Origin: Cytidiella melzeri
Taxonomy: Eukaryota; Basidiomycota; Agaricomycetes; Polyporales; Irpicaceae
Assembly: GCA_022592445.1 (NCBI GenBank)
Contig: JABYQR010000013.1
Location: 1-64,000 of the forward strand
DNA length: 64,000 bases
Direction: 5' to 3'
The translations under genes were made by a program, and so were the position numbers. Shown piece after piece: positions 1 to 12,112 of the stretch. The notes beneath the pieces were generated by a model. It had not been told where the DNA came from. It made no database searches and saw only the letters and a program-made list of their open reading frames with translations. How positions within the stretch are numbered: the stretch's first letter is position 1; each line of letters opens with the position of its first letter.

Positions 1-296
1 TCCAAAATGCAACAAGGTCGGCGGTGTTACAACTGTCAAGAGATTACCACCGACCCCAGTCACATGCACGCACGTGCACCAAACCGGCAGTCCACGCCCA
101 CCACCTCGAGGGACTCGTGTGGCTGCTACCACTGGAGAGGTATCTTCTTCTCGGGCCGAAGAAAAGAAGCCTGAGAAGGAAGAAGCGTCGAGCTCGTCGG
201 GAGTGTCGGAAGTGACACTCAAGCCGTGCTAGGAGAACTGGAGAAGTTGAGGGCGGAGAACGCCGACCTCAAGAAGAGACTTGAGGAGGGTTTTTG
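1..296 (+). pseudogene. Gag C-terminal remnant (zinc-knuckle-like, coiled coil)
   Basis: In one frame, positions 13-80 encode a CYNC motif followed by histidines, resembling but not matching a full CCHC zinc knuckle. In another frame, about 218-296 encodes a charged coiled coil (LEKLRAENADLKKRL) ending at a TGA at 294-296. A short leucine/lysine coil followed by a stop is usual for the end of Gag in fungal chromoviruses. The two pieces lie in different frames, so a frameshift is implied. The N-terminal capsid part lies outside the window. Confidence 0.6.
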
Positions 297-432
297 ATTC
301 GGGCCGTGATTCGAGCTGCGCAAGCACGCGCCCCACGTATACCATGTAACAATAGATTTTCCGTACTCGCGTCTGATGTATTAGAGACTGGTTCTGAATC
401 GAACATTTTCACGTACCATCACAGTTTCAGGA

Positions 433-3400
433 GTGCGGAGATCTAAAGAAGTCGCAGCAATGATTGATAGTGGAGCCTCGACACTATTCATTCATAAACG
501 GTTTGTTCGAGAGCATCGTATCAGAACCCGGAAGTTGAAACAACCCATTCCGGTGTACAACATAGACGGAACCCCAAATCGAGACGGGGCTATTGAGAAG
601 TTGCCATTCTCAATATGAGGATAGGGACCACGAGGAGAGGACCATCTTCACGGTCACTGATATTGGCCGAAGACGTAATTATAGGAATCGATTGGTTGGT
701 ATCATAACCCCACCATTGATTGGTACGAAGGCATCATCAGGATGGATGGATGTCCTGATGCATGTAAACCCAGCAACGGGTTGATGAAGCGAAGGAGGTT
801 GCAGCTAAGAGAACAGCTGAGCCTAAACGGAAGAAGAGGACCCGGGATTACGGAAAGTTGTGGAACAACTTCCGTACTTGCCGGTGGATACGGAGGAAGC
901 CGAAGAAGACATTGAGGAAACCACAGAAGGTTCAGGAAGTTTGGATGGGGCCGAATTGCCGAAGTTACAGGCACAGGCCACTACTCAGCTCGGTGGAAAA
1001 GGAACTCCCCGACGCATTGTACGCACTCGTCCGACACCTATGGTACAGGAAGGCGAACACTTGTTCTCTTTGGCAGGATACACGTACTCTAGTGAACTAG
1101 CTGAGGTTGAGAACCGGGTTAAACCAGTCAAAACCTTTGAAGAGATGGTACCTGAACAATATCGTCAACATGCTCACATCTTTTCTGAAATGGAATCTCA
1201 ACGACTTCCAGAACACAAGTCGTACGACCATGCAATTGAATTGATTCCGGAAGCAAAAGGATTCCACGCAAAGGTTTACCCGCTATCACACCCTGAGCAA
1301 GAAGAGCTTGATAAGTTTATTCGAGAGAATCTAGAGAAAGGGTACATCAACCGTCGAAATCCCCAATGGGTCACCCTTCTTCTTTGTCAAAAAAAGGATG
1401 GGAAGTTACGCCCGGTTCAGGACTATCAAAGTTGAACGAGGTCACCATCAAGAACAGATATCCATTACCATTAATTTCTGAACTCATGGATAGGCTAAGA
1501 GGGGCTAAGTTCTTCACTAAGCTGGACGTCAGATGGGGATACAATAATGTCCGCATCAAGGAAGGCGATGAACACAAAGCTGCATTTGTCACCAACCGGG
1601 ACTGTTTGAACCACGGTCATGTTCTTTGGCTTACCAATTCCCCGGCCACGTTCCAGAACATGATAAACGACATCTTTGCTGATCTAATTGCTGAGGCAAG
1701 GTCACCGTCTACCTAGATGACATTCTCATCTATTCCAAGGAGATCTCCGAGCATTGGCAGTGGTACATGAAGTTCTGAGACGGTTCAGACAACATGATCT
1801 GTTTCTTAAACCGGAGAAATGCGAATTTGAGCGTTCAGAGACAGAATATCTTGGTGTTATCATTGGTCACAATCAGTTACGCATGGACCCTGTCAAAGTA
1901 AAGGCAGTGGCTGAGTGGCCTGTACTGCAAAATGTCTCCGATATCCGCCGATTCCGTGGGTTTGCAAACTTCTACCAGAGATTCATCAAGACTTCGGAAA
2001 GATATGTAAGCCCCTAGATTGTCTTACGGGCAAGGTTCCTTGGAAATGGGGCTCTGAATAACAGTCAGCGTTTGATGAACTCCGCCGACAATTTGTGGAA
2101 GCGCCGGTATTGGCAATGTGGAGTTTTGACAGACCCACACGTTTGGAAACGGACGCATCCGGATATGCAATGGGAGGGGTATTGGACAACAAGCCGAAGA
2201 CGGCACGTGGCATCCAGTAGCCTATCGGTCTGAAGGCATGACTGAGACCGAACGAAACTATGAAATCTACAACCATGAACTCATGGCAATTGTACGAGCT
2301 CTTGAAGACTGGCGTCATTACCTGGAAGGACCACCAGAGAAATTTCCCATTTTCTCTGACCACAAGAATCTCGAGTACTGGAAGACAGCTCGTAACTTGA
2401 CACGTCGTCAAGCACGCTGGTCGTTGTTCCTCTCACGCTTTAACTTCGAGATCATTCCAAAGCCTGGGAAATCTATGGGAAAGTCGGATTCCATGTCACG
2501 GTTGGGTCAACATGAGGTCAAAGACAAAGAAGACAATCTATCCCGAGTAGTCTTAGCACCCGAGGTCTTTCAAGCTGCTGCATCTCAACGTGGACAGGCT
2601 AGTGTACAACCAGACAGAGACCTGTTGAAACGTATCCGTGAATGTTCTCTTCGAGAGACCGAGGTGGCAGAAGCACTTGCCAAAGTCAAGAAACTTGGAC
2701 CTCGTCTTCTCAGCCGCGGACTTGAAGAGTGGAACGTGAAGAATGGACTGTTGCTGTTCCGGGAAAAAGTTTATGTTCCTAAAGATGACGAGATCCAAAA
2801 GGAACTAGTTTGGAGACACCATGACTTCCCCGCTGCCAGACATCCAGGCAGGTACAAAACCATGGAGTTACTATCTCGGAACTACTGGTGGCCTAGCATG
2901 ACATGTTTTGTCAATGACTATGTAGACACGTGCAACACCTGTCAAAGAACCAAGACGTACCCTGCCCCACCATGCGGTCCGCTCAATCCACTGGATCCGC
3001 CCAATGCTCCGTGGGAAAGCGTCACCACAGACTTTATTGTCAAGCTGCCGCCATGTAAAGGATACGATTCCATCACGGTTGCAGTTGACCGAACAACAGC
3101 GCAGGTACATTGTTACCCATCACGGGAAAGCATGAAAACTCCCGAACACGTGCAGGATTATATTGCAAACGTGTTCCGACTCCATGGTGTACCTCGTCAG
3201 ATGATCTCAGACCGCGGATCAGTGTTTGCATCCAAGTTCCTTTGTGCTATCTACGATGCACTGGGAGTAAAGTCATCCATGTCCACCGCGTATCACCCTC
3301 AGACAGATGGTAAAACAGAATGTATGAACCAAGAGATAGAACAGTATCTCCGAGTATTCTGTTCCTTCCGACAGGATGACTGGGTAGACTGGTTGCCAAT

Positions 3401-4226
3401 TGCGGAGTTTGCGCTCAATAGCCGAGTACACTCGTCCACCGGGAAGGCCCCCTTCAAACTGATCTATGGGTATCTACCAGAGTTCCAGGTACCTTTGAAT
3501 CCGGTATCAAATGTTCCTGCAGCAGACGAACGTCTTCGAGCACTCCGAGAAGCCCAAGAAGACGCCAAAGCTGCGCTACAACTCACGGCAGAACGCATGA
3601 AGCGATTCTATGACCACAGAGTTACAAAGGCTCTGCAGTTTAAAGTCGGTGATAAGGTTTACATGGAGCGCAAGAAGCATCCAAAGGAACAGCCGGTGGC
3701 AAAACTAGCACCGAAATGAGATGGTCCTTATGAAGTCTTGGAAAAGATTGGGGACCTGAATTATCGGGTCAAACTCACCATTCGAGACAAGCGACACCCA
3801 GTGTTCCATGTAGATAGGCTACGACCGGCCAAAACGGCAAGTTTGGTCTCTAACCGGTAATTTCCTGAACCGGAGCCGATTGTGGTTGACGAAGAAGAGG
3901 AGTACAAAGTAGAACAGATCCTTGATTCTAGGATCTTTGGACGGAAGAAAGAGTTTCAGTACCGTGTCAAGTGGAAAGGATACCCAGATTCAGAAAATTC
4001 CTGGGAACCAGCATCCAACATCACTCATGCCGATGAAGCCGTAAAAGATTTCCACAGACGACACCCAGGAGCTCCACAACCAATTGCTGCATCTCTTTTC
4101 TTGGCGATGAACTTCCGACTAATCAACGAGAATTTTGAGAAACTACCTTCAGAACTTCTACAACGAGTATCCTTGTGGGAAGACAGAAAAGACTCAACTC
4201 CTGCCTTCCGGAGAAAAGGCCTTTAG
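433..4226 (+). pseudogene. Chromovirus pol polyprotein, broken by frameshifts
   Basis: Protease is marked by IDSGAST near 460. Reverse transcriptase runs about 1040-2020: [12 protein letters not shown] near 1395-1430, a one-base deletion that then shifts the frame before [13 protein letters not shown], and YLDD at 1710-1721 in a further frame. RNase H and integrase share one long frame (2238-3719). The integrase has an HHCC zinc finger (HPGRY...CNTCQ) and a DDE triad seen as TTDFI, ISDRGS and KTECMNQ. At 3717-3719 a TGA replaces the expected Trp codon just before DGPYEV (GPY/F module). A chromodomain with RVKWKGYPDSENSWEP follows at 3882-4226. At least three frameshifts plus this stop make it non-functional. 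Confidence 0.92.
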
Positions 4227-4237
4227 GAGGAGGGTAA

Positions 4238-4730
4238 TGTCACGAACATGCATACTTTTTCCTTTCTTTTCCTTTTATTTTCCTTATCTTATCTTATCGA
4301 TGGTACATGGCTACTGCATGTGATCAAGTGCATGTGACAGACTGGTCACATGATCATAGAAGGTGCTGGAACATTGTGAAACATTGTAGAACATCGCACC
4401 ATAGCACACCATACGTTTTCACGGCAGTGTTAGGAGTACAGACCCGGTACCAGGGGTCCTTGTCTGAGATGTATATAAACCTACCCTGTAGCTCCCTAAA
4501 GACCTCAGATTCTACCTCCTGGTCTTTAGGTGACATCCACCTTGTACTAGGTCTATCACTGTACTAATATATCCTGGTCTTTAGCTCATCATTAGCTACT
4601 CCCTCGTCGTTGTCTCTCCCTCATCATCATCATCTTCCCTGTCGTCATCGTCCACGCGAGTTCGCTCGTCGTTCCTCCATCCCCGTCGTCACTTCCTCGC
4701 TCTTCATAGAGTTTGGTTGTGTTCTTGACA
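4238..4730 (+). repeat. 3' LTR of the chromovirus
   Basis: The LTR begins TGTCAC right after a purine tract and ends TTGACA. TGTCA/TGACA forms a perfect 5-base terminal inverted repeat with TG...CA ends, giving 493 bases. It contains a TATA box (4472-4479) and a pyrimidine-rich TC/ATC stretch near 4600-4690, consistent with a U3-R-U5 layout. The 5' partner is outside the window, so the boundaries rest on the terminal motifs. Confidence 0.75.
4472..4479 (+). promoter_or_regulatory. LTR TATA box
   Basis: TATATAAA lies in the LTR, about 235 bases from its start. That is a usual place for the retroelement promoter. Confidence 0.5.
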
Positions 4731-5572
4731 TATCATATGTACACATCTGTACCCATATGCAGTCTGTAAAGATTAAAAGTGCATCTTAATTGCAAGAGTG
4801 ATCTGATACAAAGTTATGAAGGGCTGATAACAAAGTCAGTGTGATGCTATCAACTCTATTCATTTTTGTTTCATTTAGAGACTATTACAGCCTGTATTCT
4901 TCCATCAAATTCCCACACTTTGGGGGACAAGAGGGTCACATCTGGAAAAGCATCAATGTGCTAGAACACACTTGAACAATCTTTCTCCATTCTTCAGAAA
5001 TTGTACATTTTGACAGGCTTCATAGTAAAGTTGAGAAGTTTGTCTATGAGGCTTTTGAGATATATTGTCTTAATCAATGCATGTGCAAGTGCATACAATT
5101 TGGCTTTGGTGACCAAAAAAGTTGATAGTGAACCACACTTGCTTGACCAAGAGATAAACAAGTTGTTGTATGTAAAGGTATAGCTCATTATTGGTTTATT
5201 ACTGTATGTAGTCATGCCGTTGGAGTTGGTGTATCTGACAAGAGAAGTAGTAGTTGTATTTGGTTACTTTCCTAGGACCAGCCAGTAGTTGCACATTGCT
5301 TCTCCTACCTACCACATGCACATCTTGGTCCTTGTTGCTTTGCACCTCATGGCCTTGCATCTTGTGGCCTCATGCCACGCAATGTCACCCTTGTGCCTTG
5401 CCACATCACCTCTTGTTTGTTTAACTATTTTGTCTTCGTACTACTTAGCGCGCGCTTAGCGCCGTAGTTACCATATATAAGACTTACCTTGATCAATGCA
5501 CTGCAATCGCTTTTGATCCCCAACTCTCTGTGTGACCACCACCTCAGTCTTCTCTCTCAACGCTCTCAACTC

Positions 5573-5583
5573 CTCTGATACCT
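5573..5583 (-). other. Possible Copia primer-binding-site relic
   Basis: On the minus strand AGGTATCAGAG follows a TTTTAACA end. TGGTATCAGAG, complementary to the 3' end of initiator tRNA-Met, is the common primer-binding site of Copia elements directly after the 5' LTR. One mismatch and the lack of any recognisable pol downstream keep this tentative. Confidence 0.3.
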
Positions 5584-6038
5584 TGTTAAAATTGTTTTCA
5601 CCCAATGAGACACTAACACACCCCCTGGACACAGAGGGACCAGGCACAAACACACCAGACCTCAATGGAGGTGATCACGTGTGTGAGTAGTAACAGGGGC
5701 GGAGTGAATATGGGATGCAAGTGGGTCCAAGAGTCCCTGGCTGCACCTGAACAATAACAAGAGGGGATGCAATGCGGCAAGAAGCAACAAGATGCAATGA
5801 GATGCAGCACAAAGCAATGAGGCATGAGGAGCGCAGATGGTAGGTGGGAGCTGCACAACAACTAGGGGCAGGAGGAGGGGATTGGGTATGTAGTGAAGTG
5901 CAAGAAACAACAGTGATGCATGCCGAGGGATTTACAAGGTGACAGGTAAAGAACCCAAGAGGGTAATGGTGGGGAAAGCTCAAAGGTTGAGTGAAACAAT
6001 GGAAAGAGGTCACAAGGGATGAGAGGAAAGGAGAAAAC

Positions 6039-6142
6039 ACAGTATTGATGGAAAAAGTCAACCGTTGACAGGCACTCAGTTTTGATGGGAGAAGTCAGCA
6101 TTAACAACGGGCACAGAACAACGCTCAGTATTGATGGGGGCT
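6039..6142 (+). repeat. Degenerate short tandem repeat (CAGTATTGATGG units)
   Basis: Three imperfect units begin CAGTATTGATGG, CAGTTTTGATGG and CAGTATTGATGG at about 6040, 6077 and 6127. Two of them continue into AGTCA. The spacing is about 37-50 bases. Confidence 0.4.
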
Positions 6143-6601
6143 TTGGAGTCTGGACTCACTCACATCATATCAAGCCCGTGCGAAAGACTTGAAAGACCTT
6201 ATTATATTGCCTGCCGCCCACTATACTCTACAGGGAAATCTCTAAATTATTGGCTGTTTAATACTTAGTGTACGTTTCTAAGCAAAGATGGGCATATAAG
6301 CCTGGCCTTTGGGGGGCGCTTGCCAGGCATATGCGGCATGATATGGGTGAGGTCCAGGTGTTTCCAATTCGGGCACCAATTGTAAATGCCTAAAATGTAC
6401 ATACCCCAACAATCACTGATTGATCTCCATTTGAATCGAACAGTGCCAGTCTCAATTCCCTAGTCTGTCTGCAAGGCCTTGCAGCATGTAGAAAGCGGCC
6501 CAGTACACTTTGCACAGACTTGGCAAGATAGAGATGGCTTGGCTAGCGATGAAACCATTCTGTCTCTATTGACGCATGGTTCCCTACGCATGTACATCAC
6601 C

Positions 6602-9600
6602 TCACAATTTGTTAGCCAAGCTGCGCGCCGTCTTCAAAGCAACAAACTTCTCTGCCACCTCTGCCAAGGGGATCATCTGACCTTTGGCCTTGGTACCAAC
6701 GTCATCACGATTACGGACGTTGACCGATTGGCTGTCAAGCTCTTCTTGCCCAACGACTGCATCAGAATCATACCGCGTCAGAAGTCCTCTTGACTATCTA
6801 GATTAAGAGAAAAAAGACTCGAACCTAATATGAAGTTGTACTGTGCGATCTCTCCGTTTCGAATCTTCTTGTTCAGAGTCTCGGGGCTGTTGTCGACATC
6901 TGCCCAGAGTCCAAGCTTGGTCAATTTGTCAGCGACGTCTGCGGCGTATTGTTGCTAGATACGAAAGAGTGAGTACAGCGCACTACATACATTTTTGAGG
7001 AAGACGGTCAACGCACGTAAGGAACAGCAACGGGGACGACCAGGACCTGGCGTGGCGAGAGCCAAAACGGCCTAAGAATACGAATTTCAGCACAAAAAGC
7101 AAATCACCGCGCTTGCGTGGTTTGTTGTACTCACCATTTTCCAGCAAAATGTTCGGTGATGATGGCGATGAACCGCTCGAGACTTCCAAGAATAGCACGA
7201 TGAATCATCACCGGGCGTGAGGGTGGCTTGTCAGGGTTGATCTGGTCGTCGGCAGCGCGGTACTTCAAGTTGAATTGTTGGGGAAGCTGGAAGTCGAGCT
7301 GGATTGTAGCACATTGGAATGAACGGCGAAGGGCGTCACGGATCTTGATGTCGATTTTGGGACCGTAGAATGCACCATCGCCAGGATTCAGCTCCCACTG
7401 GCCGGGGTATTGAGAGTCAAGAGCCTGCTTGAGTTGCTATCATAAAGACCAATCAAATGTACACAGAGATCAGGACGTGTGAGAAGTGCATGACTGACTG
7501 CTTCGGCCTCATCCCATGTGGCGATTTCGCCCAGGAAGTTGTCGGGCCGTGTGGACAATTCAAGCTGGAATTCGAAGCCAAACAGACCATATATGTGTTG
7601 CATGAACTCGAAGAGGGCGTTGATCTCCTCTCCTACCTATTAGCGATACCGATTATCGTGAGCGCCTTTCCACGGACGTAGCGCAAAACGCGAATGTACC
7701 TGTGATGGCATACAGAAGATGTGCGTATCGTCCTGAACGAACCTTCGCACACGGGTCAACCCCGTTAACGCGCCAGATGCCTCGTTTCTGTGGAGAATAC
7801 CGAATTCCGCCATACGGATAGGCAGCTCCTTGTAACTGCGATCTCGCGAATCGAAGATCACACAATGACCGGGACAGTTCATCGGCTTGAGAGCCCACTT
7901 CTCCTTCTCGACATCCAGCGTGAACATGTCATCTTTGTAATTCTTCCAGTGGCCGGATGTCTCCCACAGTTTCGAATTGAACATGTTGGGCGAGATGACT
8001 ACGAAAGTGTTCAGCAATGGGAGCAGAGGTAGACTCAACGCTATACCTTCTTGGTAGCCGCGCTTGAAGTACTCTGACTACATGAGCTGTCAGAGACGAG
8101 ACGTATGGGTAACCGAAATTTTCTTACCCGCATAAGCTCGAGTAGAGTGTTATAGATTCGGGTACCATGTGGCAGGAAGAAGGCACTGCCAGGGCTGAGA
8201 TCGTTGAAGAAGAACAATTCTTGTTCCTGTATAACTGTGAGCGGTCCAGATTTTGCGGTGACTCAAAGTGCGCGAACCTTTCCAATTTTTCTGTGGTCTC
8301 GTTTAGCGGCTTCCTCCAAGAAGTGCTTGTATTCAACCATTTGCTTTTTATCTGGAAAGGAGATGCCGTAGATCCGCTGTAATGAATCGTTGTTGGCGTC
8401 TCCCAAGAAGTATGAAGCCGAGTTCTGTATGTATGCGATGAGAAAAGAACAGTAACCGCTGGAGATCAAGTTTACCTTGGTGATCATGAAGCTTTTGATT
8501 TTACCAGTGTGGGGGATATGAGGGCCAACGCACAAATCGATCATGGGTCCACAACGGTACACTGTAGTAGACGTGCCATCGGGGATCTTGGACTCTATGA
8601 GTTGCCGCTTGTATTTGTTATACTGTACAGATCCGTGAGCCATCACTTATGACGGGCGTTACCCATGGGACCACGTACAGCAAACATCTCCAACAGAGTA
8701 TCCTTGGGAACCACAAGTCGCTCGAACTTCTGCTTCTCCTTGATAACCGTATCAAATAGCTTCTCAAGTGACGGGTAGTCACCGTTCGTCACGGGCCTGC
8801 GGAACACGTATTGTATATTATTTGTTCGAACCAGACAGCAATAGGAGTGCGTACCTCTCGTCAATAGCCATTTCATAGAAGAAGCCATCGTCTGTGGGAG
8901 GGCCAACGCAAAGGTGGCATCCGTAATGACGTTCAGCAGACTCCCCGAGTACGTGTGCGGAAGAGTGCCAAAATACGCGTTTGCCTAGAAATATACAATG
9001 TCAACAAACGTGAGGTAACATGGGACACGCAACAAACCTTCGGGGTGTTCGAAGTCGAGTAACTCAATTGAGCATGATTTCTCTAGCGGTCGCTCAAGGT
9101 CCCAAACTTGACCATCGACCTATGAACAGTGAGAGACTGCATGAGCGCAGGCTCCCCGTATACTTACCTTTGAGATGACAATCCGGTCTGCGAGCCCCTT
9201 TGATATCTCCTTCGCAATATCCATCGGGCTCGTTTCCCAGCTTGTGCCTTTTCGTTTTGAGCCATCAGGCAGAATAATCTCGATCTCTTCTCTAGGTTGT
9301 GCTGGGCACACGAGCGTAAACACGTTGCGCTGCAAGACACACGGTACCATGAGACAAACCTTTGGCCCACTCGTCATACTCTGCTTTGAGTTTGTCGAAG
9401 ATCTTGATACGGTGTTCGAAGAACTCTGGGGGAGGTTGTAGCTGCAATAGACGTGAGTTACCCAAGGATAATGGTAGGCATGACACCACATACCTCTAGA
9501 GGATAATCCGACGCAGCTGCTGTCTTCGCCTTCTTGTCCTTTAGCTTCTTGTCTCCAGCATGCGGTCCTTTCAAAGCCGGCAGCTGTGCAGGCTCAGCTG

Positions 9601-9742
9601 TGGATGAGACGGGGGTCAGTGCTGCAGTGGCCATGCTGCAGTGACGGGTGAGTTTTGTTGAAGAAAAGAGGCGACGTGGAGGTAATGTACAAAGCGGTGG
9701 ATAACGAAGAAGCGGTTGAAATCGATACAACAGCCTGAGCAT
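6602..9742 (-). CDS. THS1: Threonyl-tRNA synthetase, cytosolic and predicted mitochondrial forms
   Basis: This class II synthetase charges tRNA-Thr. Read right to left, its exons show a TGS-like N-terminal region ([13 protein letters not shown]), the editing/SAD domain ([19 protein letters not shown]), and a core with motif 2 around [11 protein letters not shown]. The zinc/active-site segment is [11 protein letters not shown], motif 3 is [12 protein letters not shown], and the anticodon-binding domain has [10 protein letters not shown]. The last exon ends at a TGA at 6602-6604. Two in-frame starts are visible. ATG at 9634 begins MATAALTP (cytosolic form). ATG at 9742 adds 36 residues, [13 protein letters not shown]...RRLFSS, an arginine-rich acid-free presequence ending in an RR-x-F/S processing-like site. 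One gene supplying both compartments through alternative starts is well known for fungal and animal synthetases; here it is inferred. At least eight introns are present. Confidence 0.95.
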
Positions 9743-9825
9743 GCAGACGAGTCGCCGAGTCACAATTCGTCGATAATAATTGCTATCACTAGCAATCCAT
9801 GACATCCGGCGTCTATTCGCCCGAC

Positions 9826-9852
9826 TTTTTTTTTTTTTTTTTTTTTTTTTTT
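9826..9852. promoter_or_regulatory. 27-base poly(dA:dT) tract in the ThrRS promoter
   Basis: There are 27 consecutive T on the plus strand (A on the coding strand) about 84 bases upstream of the first ThrRS start. Long poly(dA:dT) tracts exclude nucleosomes and are common in fungal housekeeping promoters. Confidence 0.5.
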
Positions 9853-10377
9853 GACTCAAATATATTCAGCGCGGATTAAAACCAGGGCGCGTACAACTTA
9901 TACAAGTTTGCGTGGATATGTGCTACCTAGTAGGCATGGCTACGAAGACTTTGAAAGTAGATGTACCTGAGAAGTACCAGCAGAATAGTGGTACAGAGTA
10001 CCAAGAACTAAGTGCCCTTGGCTCTACCTTGGGCCTTGCGCATTTGCCCGACTTATGATCGCTTATAGTAAATGATCTCCACCACAACATTTGAGTCAAG
10101 TTTTCTACTCGAGACTAGTACCACAGCTATGTAAGAGGAGAGCTAAGACAAGGCCAGCTATGTCGTCAACAACTTCGGGAAATTTGGAGTTCCTAGGCCT
10201 GTCACAAGCTCCCCACGGCGCTGAAGCCACTGACATTGATCCGTGGTACCACAGCCAGGGATTGCTACCATTTGTAACGTTGTGATACGCATCCCGGAAA
10301 TCTGCCGAGTATATTTATGATTAAGCTCATACCCAGAGCAGAACAACTTTATCACTAACCGCCGACGTCGTAGAGTC
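9853..10377. other. Intergenic region, nothing recognised
   Basis: This lies upstream of the ThrRS gene and downstream of the F-box gene. No conserved protein or RNA gene was recognised. Confidence 0.5.
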
Positions 10378-12112
10378 TCAGGAGAATTCGTACATGTCGT
10401 GCTCCCACGACGGCCAGTACGGATGAACGGTAGAGTCTGTGGTGCAGATGGCAGGCAGTTCCATTCGCAGCGGTGGGCGGTCTGGATCTTCGAATATAAC
10501 GTGTGGGACAAATTGCGTGAACTTCGTTATGGTGTCTTTCCAGCTGGATAATGCCTCGGTTTTGCCGCCACTCGAAGGATCTGGTACGAAACGTAACGTC
10601 TGAATTGGGTTTTCTCGGGCTCTCGTCTCCAAGAAGCCCAGGATCGCGGGTTCATCCTGGTGCTCTTGGCTATGCAGCTGTAGCTCCGCCAGGGCTGGGA
10701 ACAGGCGATGCCGGGAAAAGAACTCGAGCCAGGAGGTGATGCCACGAAATAGAACAACCTTCTTCACTTCTTTCGCTTCCTCCAGCCAAAGAGCATCAGC
10801 GGAGCGTATGGCACGAGAACGTGGCCACAGCCAGAGCTCGTCCAGTGTAGTGTGCAGAGGATGAACTGCGAATTCGGATGAGACGCGGAGGCTCGTATGA
10901 CCATCAGTAGTGACGATGTAAAAGATGTCCGCAAGGAACAGCTTCCGCAGAGGAGAGAAGCGGTGGGAATTTTTGAGATTGTAGGACTTTGCATACCCTT
11001 CTTGCAGGATGAGTTTTTTATCGAAGAGTTCGTGCGCAATAGAATCCGAGGCCTGATCGTTATACTGCACTGATAATCGTCTCAGCCGCGGCATGCTGAG
11101 AGAAGGGAGTTCGTCCCAAACCCTCCTCAACTCTCCTACATCGCAGATGTTGTGTAGCACGAGATCTTCGAGCTGTGGATTTGATGCCAGAAGGGCGTGT
11201 AAACCATGAAAGGTACCGCTGTCTGCATACCAAAGGCCTTCCACGACTAAATGGCGTAATGCGTGTGAGATGTGCAGCGCTGCTGGAACCCATGTTCCGA
11301 TCGTCCGGGCGACAAAGGTGCGCAGCTTCGGCATCCCAAAGCTTTCTAGGTCCGCGAGACCGGAGCTGTCGACCACAAGCACTTCCAGTTGACTGGCACA
11401 GTTTTCCGCAATCTTTTCCAGGAAATCAGTGGGACAGTAGCGCACGCGTAGTTCAAGAATACGTTCGAAGTTTGATGACAAGAGATCAAAAACGTTTTTA
11501 CCCGGTCCTTCTTGGGAGGTCCCTTGCAGAAAAATGGTGAGGGGAACAGCACCCGATCGGCTGAGGCTCGTCGAAAAACACGCCCGCTGTCTTTCGAATA
11601 CTTCTAAGGCTTGGTCATGCGAGGCGTAGATGTAGCTCCAGAGTACTGGGGTGTGTACAGCGACGTGTCTCCAGTAATGGCAGACAGATTGAACATTGGG
11701 CCACGGGTAGTCCATGAACTCGAACTCCCAGTTCGCAGAGGGATACGCGTCTATAAGGTGCTCGAAAATGCCACCCAACAGCTCCGGAGGTAGACGATTG
11801 ATCGGTGCCAGCCGATTCTGTACACGATTGACGCTATGCACTAGCTTGCTAGTTGCCTGTTTGACCTATTCAGAGCCTGCTCTCAATTCAGAAGCTTTTT
11901 GCAACAGAGGGATGTGAGCTTGCCTTGTCAAAGTCGAGGTCGTGTGCGACACTGGCAGAAAATAATCAGCAATCAATTTCACGCAACACACGAGCAACGT
12001 ACCACCCCAGATTACTATCTTCAGCAGCAAGCCACTCGAAGCATTCGACTACATATGCGAGTGCAGCTTCCATCTTCCCCAGGTCGACTTCGAACTTGGT
12101 AATGGGGGCCAT
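10378..12112 (-). CDS. F-box protein with leucine-rich-repeat-like C-terminus
   Basis: The main exon (up to 11858) encodes an F-box-like segment, INRLPPELLGGIFEHL, continuing through a CHYWRHVAVHTPVLW motif. This is the usual basidiomycete F-box ending in Trp-x-x-ValA and xxLW. About 400 residues follow with irregular leucine-rich repeats (LEDLVLHN, LRRLSVQYN, LAELQLHS). F-box proteins recruit substrates to SCF ubiquitin ligases. The large exon has no ATG at its beginning. A three-exon model supplies one: ATG at 12112, GTACGT...CAG intron, a small exon ending DFDK, then a GC-AG intron (GCAAGC...ATAG) joining to VKQATSKLVHSVNR. The reading frame stays open through both junctions. The substrate is unknown. 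A degraded paralogue lies immediately upstream. Confidence 0.8.

Larger units (their letters stand above)
1..4730 (+). mobile_element. Decayed Ty3/gypsy chromovirus (3' part, internal region plus 3' LTR)
   Basis: The window opens inside an LTR retrotransposon read left to right. Domains appear in Ty3/gypsy order: a CxxC zinc-knuckle-like stretch and coiled coil (Gag end), aspartic protease, reverse transcriptase, RNase H, integrase and a C-terminal chromodomain. A purine-rich tract (about 4226-4234) directly precedes an LTR beginning TGTCA. Integrase before the 3' LTR with a chromodomain tail is the hallmark of chromoviruses. The 5' LTR lies outside the window. Several frameshifts and a premature stop break pol, so this copy cannot be autonomous. 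Confidence 0.93.
4731..6601. other. Gene-free stretch with retroelement debris
   Basis: No conserved protein was recognised on either strand. The stretch is low-complexity and repetitive, with many GATGCAATG-like words near 5765-5820 and repeated TTGATGG words near 6040-6140. A Copia-like primer-site motif lies at 5573-5583 on the minus strand. Its position between a chromovirus and the ThrRS 3' end suggests accumulated transposon remnants. Confidence 0.55.
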
